Under the pieces are notes generated by a model, which was not told the DNA's origin, searched no databases, and saw only the letters and a program-made list of their open reading frames with translations. Shown here piece by piece: positions 17,167 to 26,872 of a stretch of 64,000 nucleotides of DNA. A program made the position numbers and the translations under genes. How positions within the stretch are numbered: position 1 is the stretch's first letter; every line of letters begins with the position of its first letter. Source of the stretch: Acinetobacter radioresistens DSM 6976 = NBRC 102413 = CIP 103788 (GTDB lineage: Bacteria; Pseudomonadota; Gammaproteobacteria; Pseudomonadales; Moraxellaceae); NCBI RefSeq assembly GCF_006757745.1, contig NZ_AP019740.1:1116001-1180000 (forward strand), read 5' to 3'.

Positions 17167-19545
17167 TTAAGACTGTTTAATTTTTTCTTCAGCAAGAAAG
17201 AACCAGGTATCCAAAACAGAGTCCGGATTAAGTGAAACCGACTCGATACCCTGTTCCATTAACCATTTCGCCAGATCTGGATGGTCGGAAGGGCCCTGAC
17301 CACAAATCCCTACATATTTGCCTGCTTTACGACAAGCATGAATAGCCATAGACAATAGGGCTTTAACTGCTGGGTCACGTTCATCAAACAGGTGGGAAAC
17401 AATACCAGAGTCACGGTCTAGACCAAGAGTAAGCTGTGTTAAATCATTAGAACCGATAGAGAAGCCATCAAAATGTTCAAGGAACTGCTCAGCCAAAAGT
17501 GCATTGGTTGGTAATTCACACATCATGATTACTTTAAGGCCATTCTCGCCACGTTTAAGTCCATTCTGAGCTAGTAGTTCAATAACACGTTTTGCTTCAG
17601 TAACAGTGCGTACGAATGGAATCATGATCTGGATGTTAGTCAGACCCATTTCATTACGTGCTTTTTTAAGTGCACGGCATTCCAGCTCAAAACAGTCACG
17701 GAAGTTGTCAGAAACATAGCGGCTTGCACCACGGAAGCCCAGCATCGGGTTTTCTTCTTCCGGTTCATATAATTTGCCACCAATCAGGTTGGCATATTCA
17801 TTTGACTTGAAGTCGGACATACGGACAATAACAGGCTTGTCTGCAAATGCAGCTGCAAGTGTTGCAATTCCTTCGACCAGTTTTTCTATATAGAATTCAA
17901 CTGGAGAAGAATAGCCTGCTGTGCGTGCCATAACTGCTGCGCGGGTTTCACGTGGCAGGCTGTCGATATTAAGCAGGGCTTTAGGGTGCACACCAATCAT
18001 GCGGTTAATGATAAACTCTAGGCGAGCAAGACCAATTCCTTCATTTGGCATTTGTGCAAAATCAAAGGCACGGTCTGGGTTACCCACATTCATCATAATC
18101 TTGAATGGAAGCTTCGGCATAGATTCGATTGAGTTACGCTGGACTTCAAAGTCGAGTGCACCTTCATAGATGAAGCCAGTATCACCTTCAGCACATGAGA
18201 CGGTAACTTCCTGACCATCTGCCAGTACTTCAGTCGCATTACCGCAACCTACAATGGCAGGAACACCAAGTTCACGTGCAATAATTGCTGCGTGACAGGT
18301 ACGCCCACCACGGTTGGTAATAATGGCAGCAGCACGTTTCATGACTGGTTCCCAGTCAGGATCGGTCATATCTGATACCAGAACATCGCCTTCTTGCACT
18401 TTGTCCATTTCTTTTATGGAAGTTACAATACGAACTTTACCTGAACCGATACGCTGGCCAATAGAGCGGCCTTCACAGATCACGCTACCACGCTGTTTTA
18501 GCAGATAACGTTCCATTGTGCCCACATCTTGACGACTTTTTACGGTTTCAGGACGTGCCTGAACAATATAAAGCTGGCCATCATCGCCATCTTTTGCCCA
18601 TTCAATATCCATTGGTGAGCCATAATGCTCTTCAATGATAAGGGCCTGTTTAGCCAGTTCATGTAATTCATGATCATTCAGTGCAAACTGCTGGCGTTCC
18701 TGTTTTTCAACATCAACCACAACCACTGACTTACCAGCAGAACCTTCATCACCATAAATCATTTTCTGGTGCTTGGAGCCAAGGTTACGACGTAAGACTG
18801 CATGCTTGCCGCCTGTCAATAAAGGTTTAGACAGATAAAATTCATCAGGGTTTACTGCACCCTGAACAACCATTTCGCCTAATCCATAAGAAGCAGTGAT
18901 AAATACAATATCACGGAAACCAGATTCGGTATCAAGTGTAAACATTACACCTGCAGCACCTGTCTCTGAGCGAACCATACGTTGAATACCAGCAGAGAGC
19001 GCAACTAAGCTGTGTTCAAAACCTTGGTGCACACGATAAGCAATGGCGCGATCATTAAAGAGAGAAGCGAAAACTTCCTTGATAGCAATCAGCACATTGT
19101 CAATACCACGAATATTCAGGAAGGTTTCCTGCTGGCCTGCAAATGATGCATCTGGTAAATCTTCAGCAGTCGCAGAAGAACGAACGGCAACCGCGATATC
19201 AGGGTTGCCGTTTGAGAGAGCTGCAAAAGCTTCACGAACTTCTTTTTCTAATTCTGCAGTAAGTGGAGTGTCAACAATCCATTGACGAATTTTAGCTCCG
19301 GTTTCGGCCAGCGCATTAACATCATCAACATTTAATTGAGCAAGTTCAGCTTGAATCTTAGCGTTCAGGCCGCTCTGTTCGAGAAATTCACGATAGGCAG
19401 CAGCAGTTGTAGCAAAACCACCAGGTACCGATACACCAGCATTGGATAAATGGCTGATCATTTCACCCAAAGATGAGTTTTTCCCACCCACGAGTTCAAC
19501 GTCGTGTTTCCCTAGTTTTTCCAGACCGATTACGCGCGCTTCCAA
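17167..19545 (-). CDS. ppsA: Phosphoenolpyruvate synthase
   Basis: Converts pyruvate and ATP to phosphoenolpyruvate, AMP and phosphate, the entry to gluconeogenesis. The 792 residues show the N-terminal ATP-binding domain ([10 protein letters not shown] near residues 21-30; [20 protein letters not shown] near 120-140), the phosphohistidine domain with [15 protein letters not shown] (catalytic His near 421) and the C-terminal PEP/pyruvate barrel, with the [17 protein letters not shown] motif and a conserved Cys in [11 protein letters not shown]. It is divergent from ppsR, whose product switches this enzyme on and off. Confidence 0.97.
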   Translation of the reverse strand: MEARVIGLEKLGKHDVELVGGKNSSLGEMISHLSNAGVSVPGGFATTAAAYREFLEQSGLNAKIQAELAQLNVDDVNALAETGAKIRQWIVDTPLTAELEKEVREAFAALSNGNPDIAVAVRSSATAEDLPDASFAGQQETFLNIRGIDNVLIAIKEVFASLFNDRAIAYRVHQGFEHSLVALSAGIQRMVRSETGAAGVMFTLDTESGFRDIVFITASYGLGEMVVQGAVNPDEFYLSKPLLTGGKHAVLRRNLGSKHQKMIYGDEGSAGKSVVVVDVEKQERQQFALNDHELHELAKQALIIEEHYGSPMDIEWAKDGDDGQLYIVQARPETVKSRQDVGTMERYLLKQRGSVICEGRSIGQRIGSGKVRIVTSIKEMDKVQEGDVLVSDMTDPDWEPVMKRAAAIITNRGGRTCHAAIIARELGVPAIVGCGNATEVLADGQEVTVSCAEGDTGFIYEGALDFEVQRNSIESMPKLPFKIMMNVGNPDRAFDFAQMPNEGIGLARLEFIINRMIGVHPKALLNIDSLPRETRAAVMARTAGYSSPVEFYIEKLVEGIATLAAAFADKPVIVRMSDFKSNEYANLIGGKLYEPEEENPMLGFRGASRYVSDNFRDCFELECRALKKARNEMGLTNIQIMIPFVRTVTEAKRVIELLAQNGLKRGENGLKVIMMCELPTNALLAEQFLEHFDGFSIGSNDLTQLTLGLDRDSGIVSHLFDERDPAVKALLSMAIHACRKAGKYVGICGQGPSDHPDLAKWLMEQGIESVSLNPDSVLDTWFFLAEEKIKQS

Positions 19546-19699
19546 AGTTGTTACTCCACTTTTGCTGTATTAATCACTATCTTGGCATGAAATTATCTTA
19601 AAGCGCTTAGGTTTTTGATTTTACTAAGCGACAGTCATGTAAGATCGGTTTACTATAAAGATTATATAGTACTAAGACAAATGTTTGAGGAGAATTTTA
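19546..19699. promoter_or_regulatory. Divergent ppsA / ppsR promoter region
   Basis: A 154-bp region from which ppsA (minus) and ppsR (plus) are transcribed apart. GAGGAG lies just before the ppsR ATG. TATATAGT near 19663-19670 could be part of the ppsR -10. Confidence 0.5.
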
Positions 19700-20536
19700 A
19701 TGACAGAAGGTAAACAAATTAAGCGGAGTGTGTTTTTTATTTCTGATGGCACTGCGATCACCGCTGAAACCTTAGGTCACTCCTTATTAGCCCAGTTTCC
19801 TCATGTTGATTTTGATATACACATCATCCCTTATATCACTACTGAAGAAGCTGCAACCAAAGTCGTCGAAGAAATTAATACCCGTGCAGATCAAGAAGGC
19901 GAGCAGCCTTTGGTATTTGATACGCTGGTTGACCCTAACGTGCGTGATATTATCAATACGGCTAATGCAGTAAATCTGGACGTATTTGAGGGCCTTATCA
20001 GTAAGCTTTCCGATGTACTTGGCACACCTCCAACGACTTTGGTCGGGCAAACGCACGCTGTAACAGATTCTGAATCTTATAAAGCGCGTATTGATGCAGT
20101 ACATTTTGCCTTAGATAATGATGATGGAGCACGTACCCGTCATTATGATAAAGCTGATCTTATTTTAATTGGAGTTTCCCGTTCAGGGAAAACACCTACT
20201 TCAATTTACCTGTCGCTCCAGTTTGGTATCAGGGTAGCAAACTATCCATTGACTGAAGAGGATCTGGACGATAACCGCTTACCAGCAGTACTTAAAGCAC
20301 ATAAGCATAAATTATTTGGATTGATGATTGATGCAGAGCGGCTGGTTGCCATTCGTACTGAACGTAAGGCCAATAGCCGCTATGCAAGTTTTAGCCAGTG
20401 CCAGATGGAATTACGTGCGGTAGAGGGAATTTATATTTCTGAAGGAATTAAATACCTGAATGTCTCAGAAATGTCGATTGAAGAAATTTCTACCCGTATT
20501 TTACAGATGACTGGACTTAAACGCCGTATTGGATAA
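19700..20536 (+). CDS. ppsR: PEP synthase regulatory kinase/pyrophosphorylase
   Basis: A bifunctional DUF299-family protein that phosphorylates a Thr of PEP synthase with ADP and removes the phosphate with Pi, so inactivating and reactivating it. The ATG at 19700 is chosen because GAGGAG lies 7-12 bases upstream and would otherwise be inside the coding region; this gives 278 residues, the normal length. FFISDGTAITAETLG near the N-terminus and the P-loop GVSRSGKTPTSIYLS (about 157-171) are the family signatures. It is paired head-to-head with its target gene. Confidence 0.96.
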   Translation: MTEGKQIKRSVFFISDGTAITAETLGHSLLAQFPHVDFDIHIIPYITTEEAATKVVEEINTRADQEGEQPLVFDTLVDPNVRDIINTANAVNLDVFEGLISKLSDVLGTPPTTLVGQTHAVTDSESYKARIDAVHFALDNDDGARTRHYDKADLILIGVSRSGKTPTSIYLSLQFGIRVANYPLTEEDLDDNRLPAVLKAHKHKLFGLMIDAERLVAIRTERKANSRYASFSQCQMELRAVEGIYISEGIKYLNVSEMSIEEISTRILQMTGLKRRIG

Positions 20537-20628
20537 ATGTGTTACACAGCAGTATGACAGAACTCATACTGCTATTTTGTATAAAGACTTTTAGCTTGTT
20601 AAAATGTAAATCATTAAAGTGAGCAGCA

Positions 20629-21390
20629 ATGTTAAAGAAAATTTTACTCGCAAGTTTACTGAGCTTTTCTTTTTCAAGTTACGCACAAACTCTGAGTCAA
20701 TTTGAAAGTGGATTGCTCAAGCAGTATCAGCAAACTGAGATAAATAGCCGTATAGATGCAGATCAGTATAATCAGCAAATAGCTGAGGCTATACAAAAAC
20801 AGTTGCTCAGCAATCCTGCAAGCTTTAATTATTCGTTCAAACAGCTGGTTGATGCAGGTAAATTGTCTATTAATTATAGTCCTGACAAAAAATTAAAATT
20901 TTATAGTTTTGATATTTCATCGGGTGGCACCATGCGTGAATTTGAGACTTGGGTACAGATCAATTCAGGAAAGCGTATTATGACCCAGCAAGTACCAACT
21001 GCCAGCCTGGTTCAGAATGTCTATCAAACAAACTTTAAAAATATGACTGTCTATTTAGTGCGCGACATCGTCATTGGAAGCAGTCGTGAAGGTGCTTATA
21101 GTATTCAGGCGTTGCAACTTTCTCGGCAAAAACTTCGTCCTGTACAGATCTTTGAGACAAAAACTAAAAAGTTAAGTGAGATTGCCGTCGAGTATGATCG
21201 TGCGAATTTCCCTGAAAATCAGCCAGCATTTGAAGATTACCAACAGCTACCGCAGCAATTTATTCGGGTATCAAAAGACCTGAAGTATATTGATATCCGT
21301 GTCATTCAGGCATCCGGGAAATTGACTTCACAATATTTGCGCTATGTTAAGGCCGCAACGGCTTACCATTATCAGGGTACGGTGCAGTAA
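20629..21390 (+). CDS. Exported protein of unknown function
   Basis: A 253-residue protein with a clear Sec signal peptide (MLKKILLASLLSFSFSSYAQ, likely cut after Ala19). The mature part is mixed alpha/beta, with a repeated hydrophobic-polar pattern, two VIG/DIVIGSSREGAYSIQ-like strands, and no Cys, so it is probably periplasmic and soluble. No catalytic motif was recognised. It starts 92 bp after ppsR and ends at a shared bidirectional terminator, so it is likely monocistronic. GTGAGCAGC before the ATG gives only a weak Shine-Dalgarno. Confidence 0.75.
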   Translation: MLKKILLASLLSFSFSSYAQTLSQFESGLLKQYQQTEINSRIDADQYNQQIAEAIQKQLLSNPASFNYSFKQLVDAGKLSINYSPDKKLKFYSFDISSGGTMREFETWVQINSGKRIMTQQVPTASLVQNVYQTNFKNMTVYLVRDIVIGSSREGAYSIQALQLSRQKLRPVQIFETKTKKLSEIAVEYDRANFPENQPAFEDYQQLPQQFIRVSKDLKYIDIRVIQASGKLTSQYLRYVKAATAYHYQGTVQ

Positions 21391-21403
21391 AAATCTTTTG
21401 GGT

Positions 21404-21434
21404 AAAAAAAGAGGCCTTAATTGCCTCTTTTTTA
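21404..21434. terminator. Bidirectional intrinsic terminator
   Basis: A 12-bp stem of AAAAAAAGAGGC / GCCTCTTTTTTT with a 7-base loop, between the exported-protein gene (plus) and the monooxygenase-fragment gene (minus), which converge here. Confidence 0.88.
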
Positions 21435-21446
21435 TTTATTTTAATT

Positions 21447-22007
21447 TTAAACATAAGTGGTAATAATTACGTCTATTAGATGTTCGACACCTTCCATACT
21501 CTGTATGGAATCGGCATTAATTCTGACCACAGGCCAGGTGATCAGTTTACAGTTATCGCGTTGCAGGGCTATGTAGTAATTATCCGATTTAAAAAACTTT
21601 TTATTTTCTGCACCTGTATTTGGTGTCAATTGGCGTCTTAACCACGTTTCTTTAACTTGGGCCTCAAGATGGCGGATAGCCAGCAGACTTTTAATACGAT
21701 TATTAAATAAGCGGCGATTTTTGATAATTAACGGATGAGAAATCAGTTTGTGAATATGACTCTGGGTCTTAGGCAAGATAAAATGGGGAGTAATCTGGAA
21801 AACTTTAACAAACTGTGCTTTTTGACAGATACTTTCCAGCTTACTAACAGTAGCCTGATCGGCACCAATAATTGCAACTTTCAAATCGCTTAAATCATAC
21901 TGGTCAATATGCTCTGATGAAATAAGCTGGCCACGGAAACTCTCAAAGTCCCGGGCAATATTCTGAAAAATAACCGGTTTATGCGGGTCTTTGGATTTAG
22001 TATTCAT
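21447..22007 (-). CDS. Flavin-monooxygenase-like fragment protein
   Basis: A 186-residue protein resembling the middle-to-late part of flavin-containing or Baeyer-Villiger monooxygenases. LKVAIIGADQATVSKLE matches the second Rossmann segment, although its glycines are degraded; KVFQITPHFILPK, AIRHLEAQVKETWLRRQLTP and FKSDNYYIALQRDNCKLI then follow the family order. The whole N-terminal FAD domain is missing, as is the C-terminus beyond DVIITTYV. A catalytic role is therefore doubtful; it may be a decayed gene or a repurposed piece. ATG 22007 is preferred because TTGAGG lies just before it. It is 21 bp behind a broken diiron gene, probably in one operon. Confidence 0.65.
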   Translation of the reverse strand: MNTKSKDPHKPVIFQNIARDFESFRGQLISSEHIDQYDLSDLKVAIIGADQATVSKLESICQKAQFVKVFQITPHFILPKTQSHIHKLISHPLIIKNRRLFNNRIKSLLAIRHLEAQVKETWLRRQLTPNTGAENKKFFKSDNYYIALQRDNCKLITWPVVRINADSIQSMEGVEHLIDVIITTYV

Positions 22008-22028
22008 TTTATGCCTCAATTTTTATTG

Positions 22029-22958
22029 TTAGGATGCAGCTTTTGATTCTGAAGTTAATTCATATATCCAAGAAGGAATCCGAGGTAAAGCCTTTTCTGG
22101 AAGCTTGTCAGTCATACTCACCATTGCATCAACGGGAATATGAAAAAATTTCCTGTCTCGGTTAATGACATTTTTAGCATGCCAGTTAATAATTTGGAAC
22201 CATGGATTACGTCGTCCTTGTTGTGTACGTCCGCCGATTCGAGTGAATTTATTCATTGCTTGATACAGGTTATCTTCAGGTAAGCCCAGTTTAACAATAT
22301 TGTCGCGCATTTTATTGATCAGGGGTAAGTAGGCTAAAATACCCAGTACTAAACGCGGATCAACAATGCGAGCTGCCATCTGGCCTAGCTGAATCAGATT
22401 TTTATGCATTCCCTGCTGCTCCATGACACTGAAACCTACACCTAGATGCCGTGCTTCATCCGCATTGATCAGCTCAAATGCCTGATGACAGACCGGGTCA
22501 TCTACCGTATCAAGTAAAAATTTACACAATGCACCATCCAGAGCGACTTCAAGCATTGGGATAACTGCACCAAGAATATAAAAGGGCATATCATCGGCAT
22601 AGGTATCGAGCCATTCAATAATCAGGCGCAAATTCTTGTTGGGTTTGGGGATATCGCTCTCAAGCATTCCCCAGCGTTTCATCAGTGCCATTTCTGCATT
22701 CGCATGGCGTTGTTCTTCAGCATGGAAAATGGCATACATTTCGCGTAGGGTTGCATTAGGTGCTTTTTTTGACATGGCTGAAAATGCCCGTGCACCCACA
22801 TGTTCGATCCACATCAGATCAGCCATAAAGTCTTTTAGTTTTGGCCATTATTCTGCGGTAATTTTTTCCCGACCTGGCGCATTCCAGTCAATATCGGATA
22901 AACACCACTGAGTACTTTTGACCTTTTGCAGCATTTTTTCCAGATCGATAGTTGCCAT
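22029..22958 (-). pseudogene. Ferritin-like diiron protein gene with in-frame stop
   Basis: The frame runs from ATG 22958 (MATIDLEKMLQ, with AGGAAG eight bases upstream) to 22029 with one interruption, a TAA at 22848-22850 at codon 37, where the context AE-stop-WPKLKDFMADL suggests an original Gln codon (CAA). An internal ATG at 22826 could restart translation, giving 265 residues. The rest is intact and helical, with diiron motifs: Glu in MWIEHVGAR, EEQRH, Glu in MLEVALDG, and DEARH. Such proteins include metal-dependent oxygenases and fatty-acid-modifying enzymes; the exact substrate is unknown. It is followed by a monooxygenase-like fragment. A sequencing error is possible. Confidence 0.75.
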
Positions 22959-23104
22959 AGCTGTCTTCCTGTATTTTCTATTTTTTAATAGTGTAGGAAG
23001 CTGTAGCACTAAAAGAATAGGCAGAAATGCTTAAACTTGATGGACAAAAAAGTCAATGAAGTAAAGTATTGATTGTTGAATAATTTTTTAGCTAAATTAT
23101 TGAT

Positions 23105-23140
23105 AATAAAAGAAAGGCTTGTCATTTTAGGACAAGCCTT
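23105..23140 (-). terminator. Intrinsic terminator after LLM oxidoreductase gene
   Basis: A ten-base-pair stem (AAGGCTTGTC / GACAAGCCTT) with a 7-base loop, 20 bp beyond the stop; on the minus strand TTCTTTTATT follows. Confidence 0.8.
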
Positions 23141-23159
23141 ATCTTTAAATAGAATCTCA

Positions 23160-24164
23160 TTAGGCAGAATGCTTAAGATCCATCAGTAAGCTAAACGTTT
23201 CAAGTCGTTTTTGAGTGTCATAAATATCACAGGTAAAAATAAACTCATCAACTTCATAATCATGCAGCAACTGTTCTAAGCCGGCTTTAACAGTAGCAGG
23301 GGAGCCAATCTGGCCCATTGCATAAAAGTTACGTACAGAGAGCTGTTCAGCTGGTGTCCACAAGCCATCCATACTTTCTACAGGTGGTTTAAGTTTTAGG
23401 CTCTGACCACGAATAAGCCCTAGAACACGCTGATAGGCACTGGTAGCCAGATAGTTTGCTTCTTCATCTGTAGGTGCAACGACGACCGGTACGCCCATAG
23501 AAACATAAGGTTTTTCAAGATACTCGGAGGGTTCAAAATTTTCTCTATAAAGCTGAATGGCCTGACCAAGCATACGCGGTGCAAAATGAGAAGCAAAAGA
23601 GTAGGGGAGCCCGAGCCTTGCTGCCAGCTGTGCACTGAACAGGCTAGAACCTAATAGCCACACAGGTACATGCGTTCCCTGTCCTGGTGTTGCTACAATT
23701 CTTTGTCCGGGTTGAGGTTCTTTAAAGTAGTGCAGGATTTCCTGTACATCCTGTGGAAACTGGTCTTCAGTTTCCTGCCGACCACGACGTAGAGCACGCA
23801 TAGTTACCTGATCTGTGCCTGGAGCACGGCCCAGACCCAATTCAACCCGATCCGGATATAAGGTCGCTAGAGTACCAAACTGTTCAGCAACGACCAGTGG
23901 TGCATGGTTAGGCAACATAATTCCACCTGAACCGACGCGTAAATGCTCTGTATTGGCCAAGAGATATCCGAGCAGAACAGCAGTTGCCGAACTGGCAATC
24001 CCGTCCATATTATGATGTTCAGCCAACCATAAACGCTCATAGCCTAGCTTTTCAGCATGTTGGGCTAATTCAAGAGAATGTTCGAGGGAGAAGCGAACGG
24101 TCTTGTCATCACGGACAGGAACCAATTCCAGAATAGAAAATCGAGTGTTGGCAAGATTAGGCAT
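23160..24164 (-). CDS. Luciferase-like (LLM) flavin-dependent oxidoreductase
   Basis: A 334-residue single-domain TIM barrel of the bacterial luciferase-like monooxygenase family (COG2141), closest in appearance to the YhbW group. Signatures are [11 protein letters not shown] at the N-terminus, [34 protein letters not shown] and [13 protein letters not shown]. It should use reduced FMN and oxygen; the substrate is unknown. It is monocistronic, with its own terminator, in the opposite genomic neighbourhood to luciferase genes, so no light emission is implied. Confidence 0.9.
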   Translation of the reverse strand: MPNLANTRFSILELVPVRDDKTVRFSLEHSLELAQHAEKLGYERLWLAEHHNMDGIASSATAVLLGYLLANTEHLRVGSGGIMLPNHAPLVVAEQFGTLATLYPDRVELGLGRAPGTDQVTMRALRRGRQETEDQFPQDVQEILHYFKEPQPGQRIVATPGQGTHVPVWLLGSSLFSAQLAARLGLPYSFASHFAPRMLGQAIQLYRENFEPSEYLEKPYVSMGVPVVVAPTDEEANYLATSAYQRVLGLIRGQSLKLKPPVESMDGLWTPAEQLSVRNFYAMGQIGSPATVKAGLEQLLHDYEVDEFIFTCDIYDTQKRLETFSLLMDLKHSA

Positions 24165-24250
24165 TATGATTCCAGATTAAGACAATTACTGAAAAGCATA
24201 CGACTTTAAACAGGTTTTGTATATCGATAAAAAACGATATAAATACAAAA

Positions 24251-24275
24251 ATAAAAAAAGCATCCGAAGATGCTT
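24251..24275 (-). terminator. Intrinsic terminator after glycine-zipper gene 1
   Basis: On the minus strand a stem AAGCATC / GATGCTT closed by a TTCG tetraloop is followed by TTTTTTATTTTT. Confidence 0.88.
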
Positions 24276-24297
24276 AAAGAGATAACTGGGAAATTAA

Positions 24298-24798
24298 TTA
24301 ATAACGTTTACCATTTTTATAATGACCTAAATGGCGGCCATTATCAGTATAGCGGTTGTTGTTGTAGCGGTAATCATTGTAACGATAACGATTTGAGCTA
24401 TAACGACGCTCATCCCGGTCATCATAACGACGGTCTTCACTTACACGCTGGCCTAATACTGAGCCGCCGGCAGAACCTAGCGCCGCACCAATATAACCAC
24501 CATTTGTACCGCCCATATTCTTCCCAACGCTATAACCTGCTCCGGCACCTAGGGCACCTCCAATAATTGCGCCATTACGGTCGCGCTTATTGCTGGAAAC
24601 CGCAGCACCTGCACCGCCACCTACAGCTGAGCCAATCATTGCTCCTGTTTGTCCACCCATGTGCTGCCCAATTGCGGCACCTACTACACCGCCTAAAGCG
24701 GATGTAATTGCAGTATTGGTTGCATTACCTGCATTACCTGCTGTCATACCCATGGCTGAGGTTGCTACAACAGCGATCATTAGAATTTTATAGTTCAT
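24298..24798 (-). CDS. Glycine-zipper outer-membrane-type protein 1
   Basis: A 166-residue protein with a signal peptide (MNYKILMIAVVATSAMGMTA), then a Gly/Ala-rich region (about 30-115) with four glycine-zipper repeats of the type GAAIGQHMGGQTGAMIGSAVGG, then an Arg/Tyr/Asn-rich basic tail (about 118-166). Glycine-zipper proteins insert in or associate with membranes; the family resembles the outer membrane lipoprotein SlyB/Pcp but no lipobox Cys is visible here. The next gene upstream encodes a paralog with the same layout, so the pair arose by tandem duplication. Confidence 0.8.
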   Translation of the reverse strand: MNYKILMIAVVATSAMGMTAGNAGNATNTAITSALGGVVGAAIGQHMGGQTGAMIGSAVGGGAGAAVSSNKRDRNGAIIGGALGAGAGYSVGKNMGGTNGGYIGAALGSAGGSVLGQRVSEDRRYDDRDERRYSSNRYRYNDYRYNNNRYTDNGRHLGHYKNGKRY

Positions 24799-24942
24799 GA
24801 GTACACCTGTAAATATATCTGAATCTGATTTCTATAGATCAAAATTAATAGTGCAAACCTGACTCAGCATGAAGATAACGTTATGAAATTGTATTTTGCT
24901 TATCCTTAATTTATCCGTAATTGTGCATACCCGTCTTATGCA

Positions 24943-24966
24943 TTAAAAAAGCACCCGAAGGTGCTT
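24943..24966 (-). terminator. Intrinsic terminator after glycine-zipper gene 2
   Basis: A stem AAGCACC / GGTGCTT with a TTCG tetraloop followed by TTTTTT on the minus strand; almost the same hairpin as that after paralog 1, with a compensated base change in the stem. Confidence 0.88.
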
Positions 24967-24984
24967 GAATCTTGACTGCTATTA

Positions 24985-25419
24985 TTAACGGTGACGACGG
25001 TATTTTTTATTCCATTGACGAGAGTTATAATAACGGCGGTCATCGTCTTTATCTTTAGCGATTTTATTGCCTAAAGCTGCGCCTCCGGCTGCTCCCAGTG
25101 CGGAACCGATCAGGCCACCAGTTGAACCACCCATCTGTTTACCCAGGGCATAACCACCTACACCACCTACACCACCACCAATCGCAGATTCAGTACGGTT
25201 ACGTTTATTACTCGCTACAGCTGCACCACCTGCACCACCTAGTGCCGAACCAATCATTGCACCAGTGTTACCACCCATATTTCTACCTAATGCTGTGCCT
25301 GCTACACTTCCGAGCGCACTTGCTGCTGCAACACGAGTGGTGTTGTCTGCATATGCATTTACAGTCATCATTGATGTAGTTGCTAAGGCTGCACTTAATA
25401 AAACTGTATTTAATTTCAT
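24985..25419 (-). CDS. Glycine-zipper outer-membrane-type protein 2
   Basis: A 144-residue paralog of the preceding gene: signal peptide (MKLNTVLLSAALATTSMMTVNAYA), glycine-zipper region (about 35-115) with repeats such as GTALGRNMGGNTGAMIGSALGG, and a basic Arg/Lys/Tyr tail. ATG 25419 is chosen because GGAG lies 8-11 bases before it; an in-frame ATG four codons earlier overlaps that site. It has its own promoter space and terminator, so the two paralogs are probably separate transcripts. Confidence 0.8.
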   Translation of the reverse strand: MKLNTVLLSAALATTSMMTVNAYADNTTRVAAASALGSVAGTALGRNMGGNTGAMIGSALGGAGGAAVASNKRNRTESAIGGGVGGVGGYALGKQMGGSTGGLIGSALGAAGGAALGNKIAKDKDDDRRYYNSRQWNKKYRRHR

Positions 25420-25783
25420 TTTGTTCTCCATGTGCTCAGAACTTTTGAGGCTTATGCTTTCGTTGTGAGAAATGTAACAAAACGATTCGTACTAAATATG
25501 GAGAGCTGTCTCTGTATTTATAGTGTTTGGTTTCAGCTTTGTATGCTTTCTATTAAAAACGTCTAAAATCACGGCAAATAACTAGATTTTTAAAGCAAAT
25601 ATGGATGAATTCTGAAGATTAGCCTCCATATCTCTAAAAAATTTATAGAGGCAAAGTGTTACCTGCCAATAATGATGTCTTTTAAAAGTCAGAATCGGTA
25701 CACTATGCGCAATTTTCTGATATGGCAGACTGTTTGATCGCTTTTAACAGTCGAATGCTGTTTGACTTGAGACATATTAAAAG
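25420..25783. promoter_or_regulatory. Divergent region between glycine-zipper gene 2 and prfA
   Basis: A 364-bp non-coding region holding both promoters. TTGACTTGAGACATATTAAAAG lies immediately before the prfA ATG, and no clear Shine-Dalgarno other than the purine stretch AAAAG is seen there. hemA, often upstream of prfA, is not present. Confidence 0.4.
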
Positions 25784-26872
25784 ATGAAAGAATCGCTACG
25801 TTTACGCCTTGATCAGTTATCTGACCGTTATGAAGAGCTGACCGCACTGCTGGCAGATGCTGAAGTTATTTCTGATAATAAACGCTTTCGCAAGCTGTCC
25901 CGGGAACATAGTGATCTAACTGAAATTACCGAAGTTTGGGCCAAATATCGTCAAGCTGAAGCAGATATTGAAACAGCTGAAGCCATGCTTTCTGACCCTG
26001 ACTTTAAAGAAATGGCTCAGGAAGAAATTAGAGAGAACCGGGCCCTGATAGAGTCACTTGAAAGTCAGCTTAATATTCTGATGATTCCAAAAGACCCAAA
26101 TGATGCCAATGCCGCATATCTGGAAATTCGTGCTGGAACAGGCGGTGATGAGGCGGCAATTTTCTCTGGTGATCTGTTCCGTATGTATAGTAAATATGCG
26201 GAATCATGTGGATGGCGGCTCGAAATTCTCTCTGAGAATGAAGGCGAACATGGCGGTTATAAAGAAATAATCTGTCGTGTCGATGGTGATGGTGTTTATG
26301 GCCGCATGAAATTTGAAAGCGGTGCACATCGAGTACAGCGTGTACCAGCCACAGAATCCCAGGGGCGGGTACACACTTCAGCATGTACTGTAGCGATACT
26401 TCCTGAAGTAGATGTGGATACCACAGTAGACATCAATCCGGCTGATTTACGTATTGATACTTATCGTGCATCAGGTGCCGGCGGTCAGCACATTAATAAA
26501 ACGGACTCAGCTGTACGTATTACCCATATTCCTACCGGCACAGTAGTTGAATGTCAGGAAGAGCGTTCGCAGCACAAGAATAAAGCCAAAGCGATGTCAC
26601 TTCTGGTTTCACGTTTAGAGAATGCTAAACGTGCTGCACAAGAATCTGCCACTTCTGAAATGCGCCGTGATCTGGTGGGTTCGGGCGACCGCTCTGAACG
26701 TATTCGTACCTATAACTATCCGCAGGGACGGATGACTGATCATCGTATTAATCTCACATTGTATAAGCTAGATGCCATTATGGAAGGTGATCTAAATGAG
26801 CTTTTAGATAGCTTGCATCGTGAATATCAGGCTGATCAGCTGGCAATGCTGGCACAGGAAAATGGCGGCTAA
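25784..26872 (+). CDS. prfA: Peptide chain release factor 1
   Basis: Recognises UAA and UAG stop codons and triggers peptide release. The 362 residues are full length, with the codon-recognition PAT motif in [10 protein letters not shown] (188-190) and the catalytic GGQ at 233-235 in [10 protein letters not shown]. The Gln of GGQ is methylated by PrmC, encoded by the next gene, which overlaps the prfA stop by one base. Confidence 0.97.
   Translation: MKESLRLRLDQLSDRYEELTALLADAEVISDNKRFRKLSREHSDLTEITEVWAKYRQAEADIETAEAMLSDPDFKEMAQEEIRENRALIESLESQLNILMIPKDPNDANAAYLEIRAGTGGDEAAIFSGDLFRMYSKYAESCGWRLEILSENEGEHGGYKEIICRVDGDGVYGRMKFESGAHRVQRVPATESQGRVHTSACTVAILPEVDVDTTVDINPADLRIDTYRASGAGGQHINKTDSAVRITHIPTGTVVECQEERSQHKNKAKAMSLLVSRLENAKRAAQESATSEMRRDLVGSGDRSERIRTYNYPQGRMTDHRINLTLYKLDAIMEGDLNELLDSLHREYQADQLAMLAQENGG

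Noticed and set aside
23160..24164. Luciferase-like gene as part of a light-emitting system
   Set aside because: The LLM family is broad; no luxAB pair, fatty acid reductase genes or quorum genes are near.
24270..25379. Plus-strand frames rich in His and Gly opposite the glycine-zipper genes
   Set aside because: They mirror the repetitive codons of the minus-strand genes and lack start signals.
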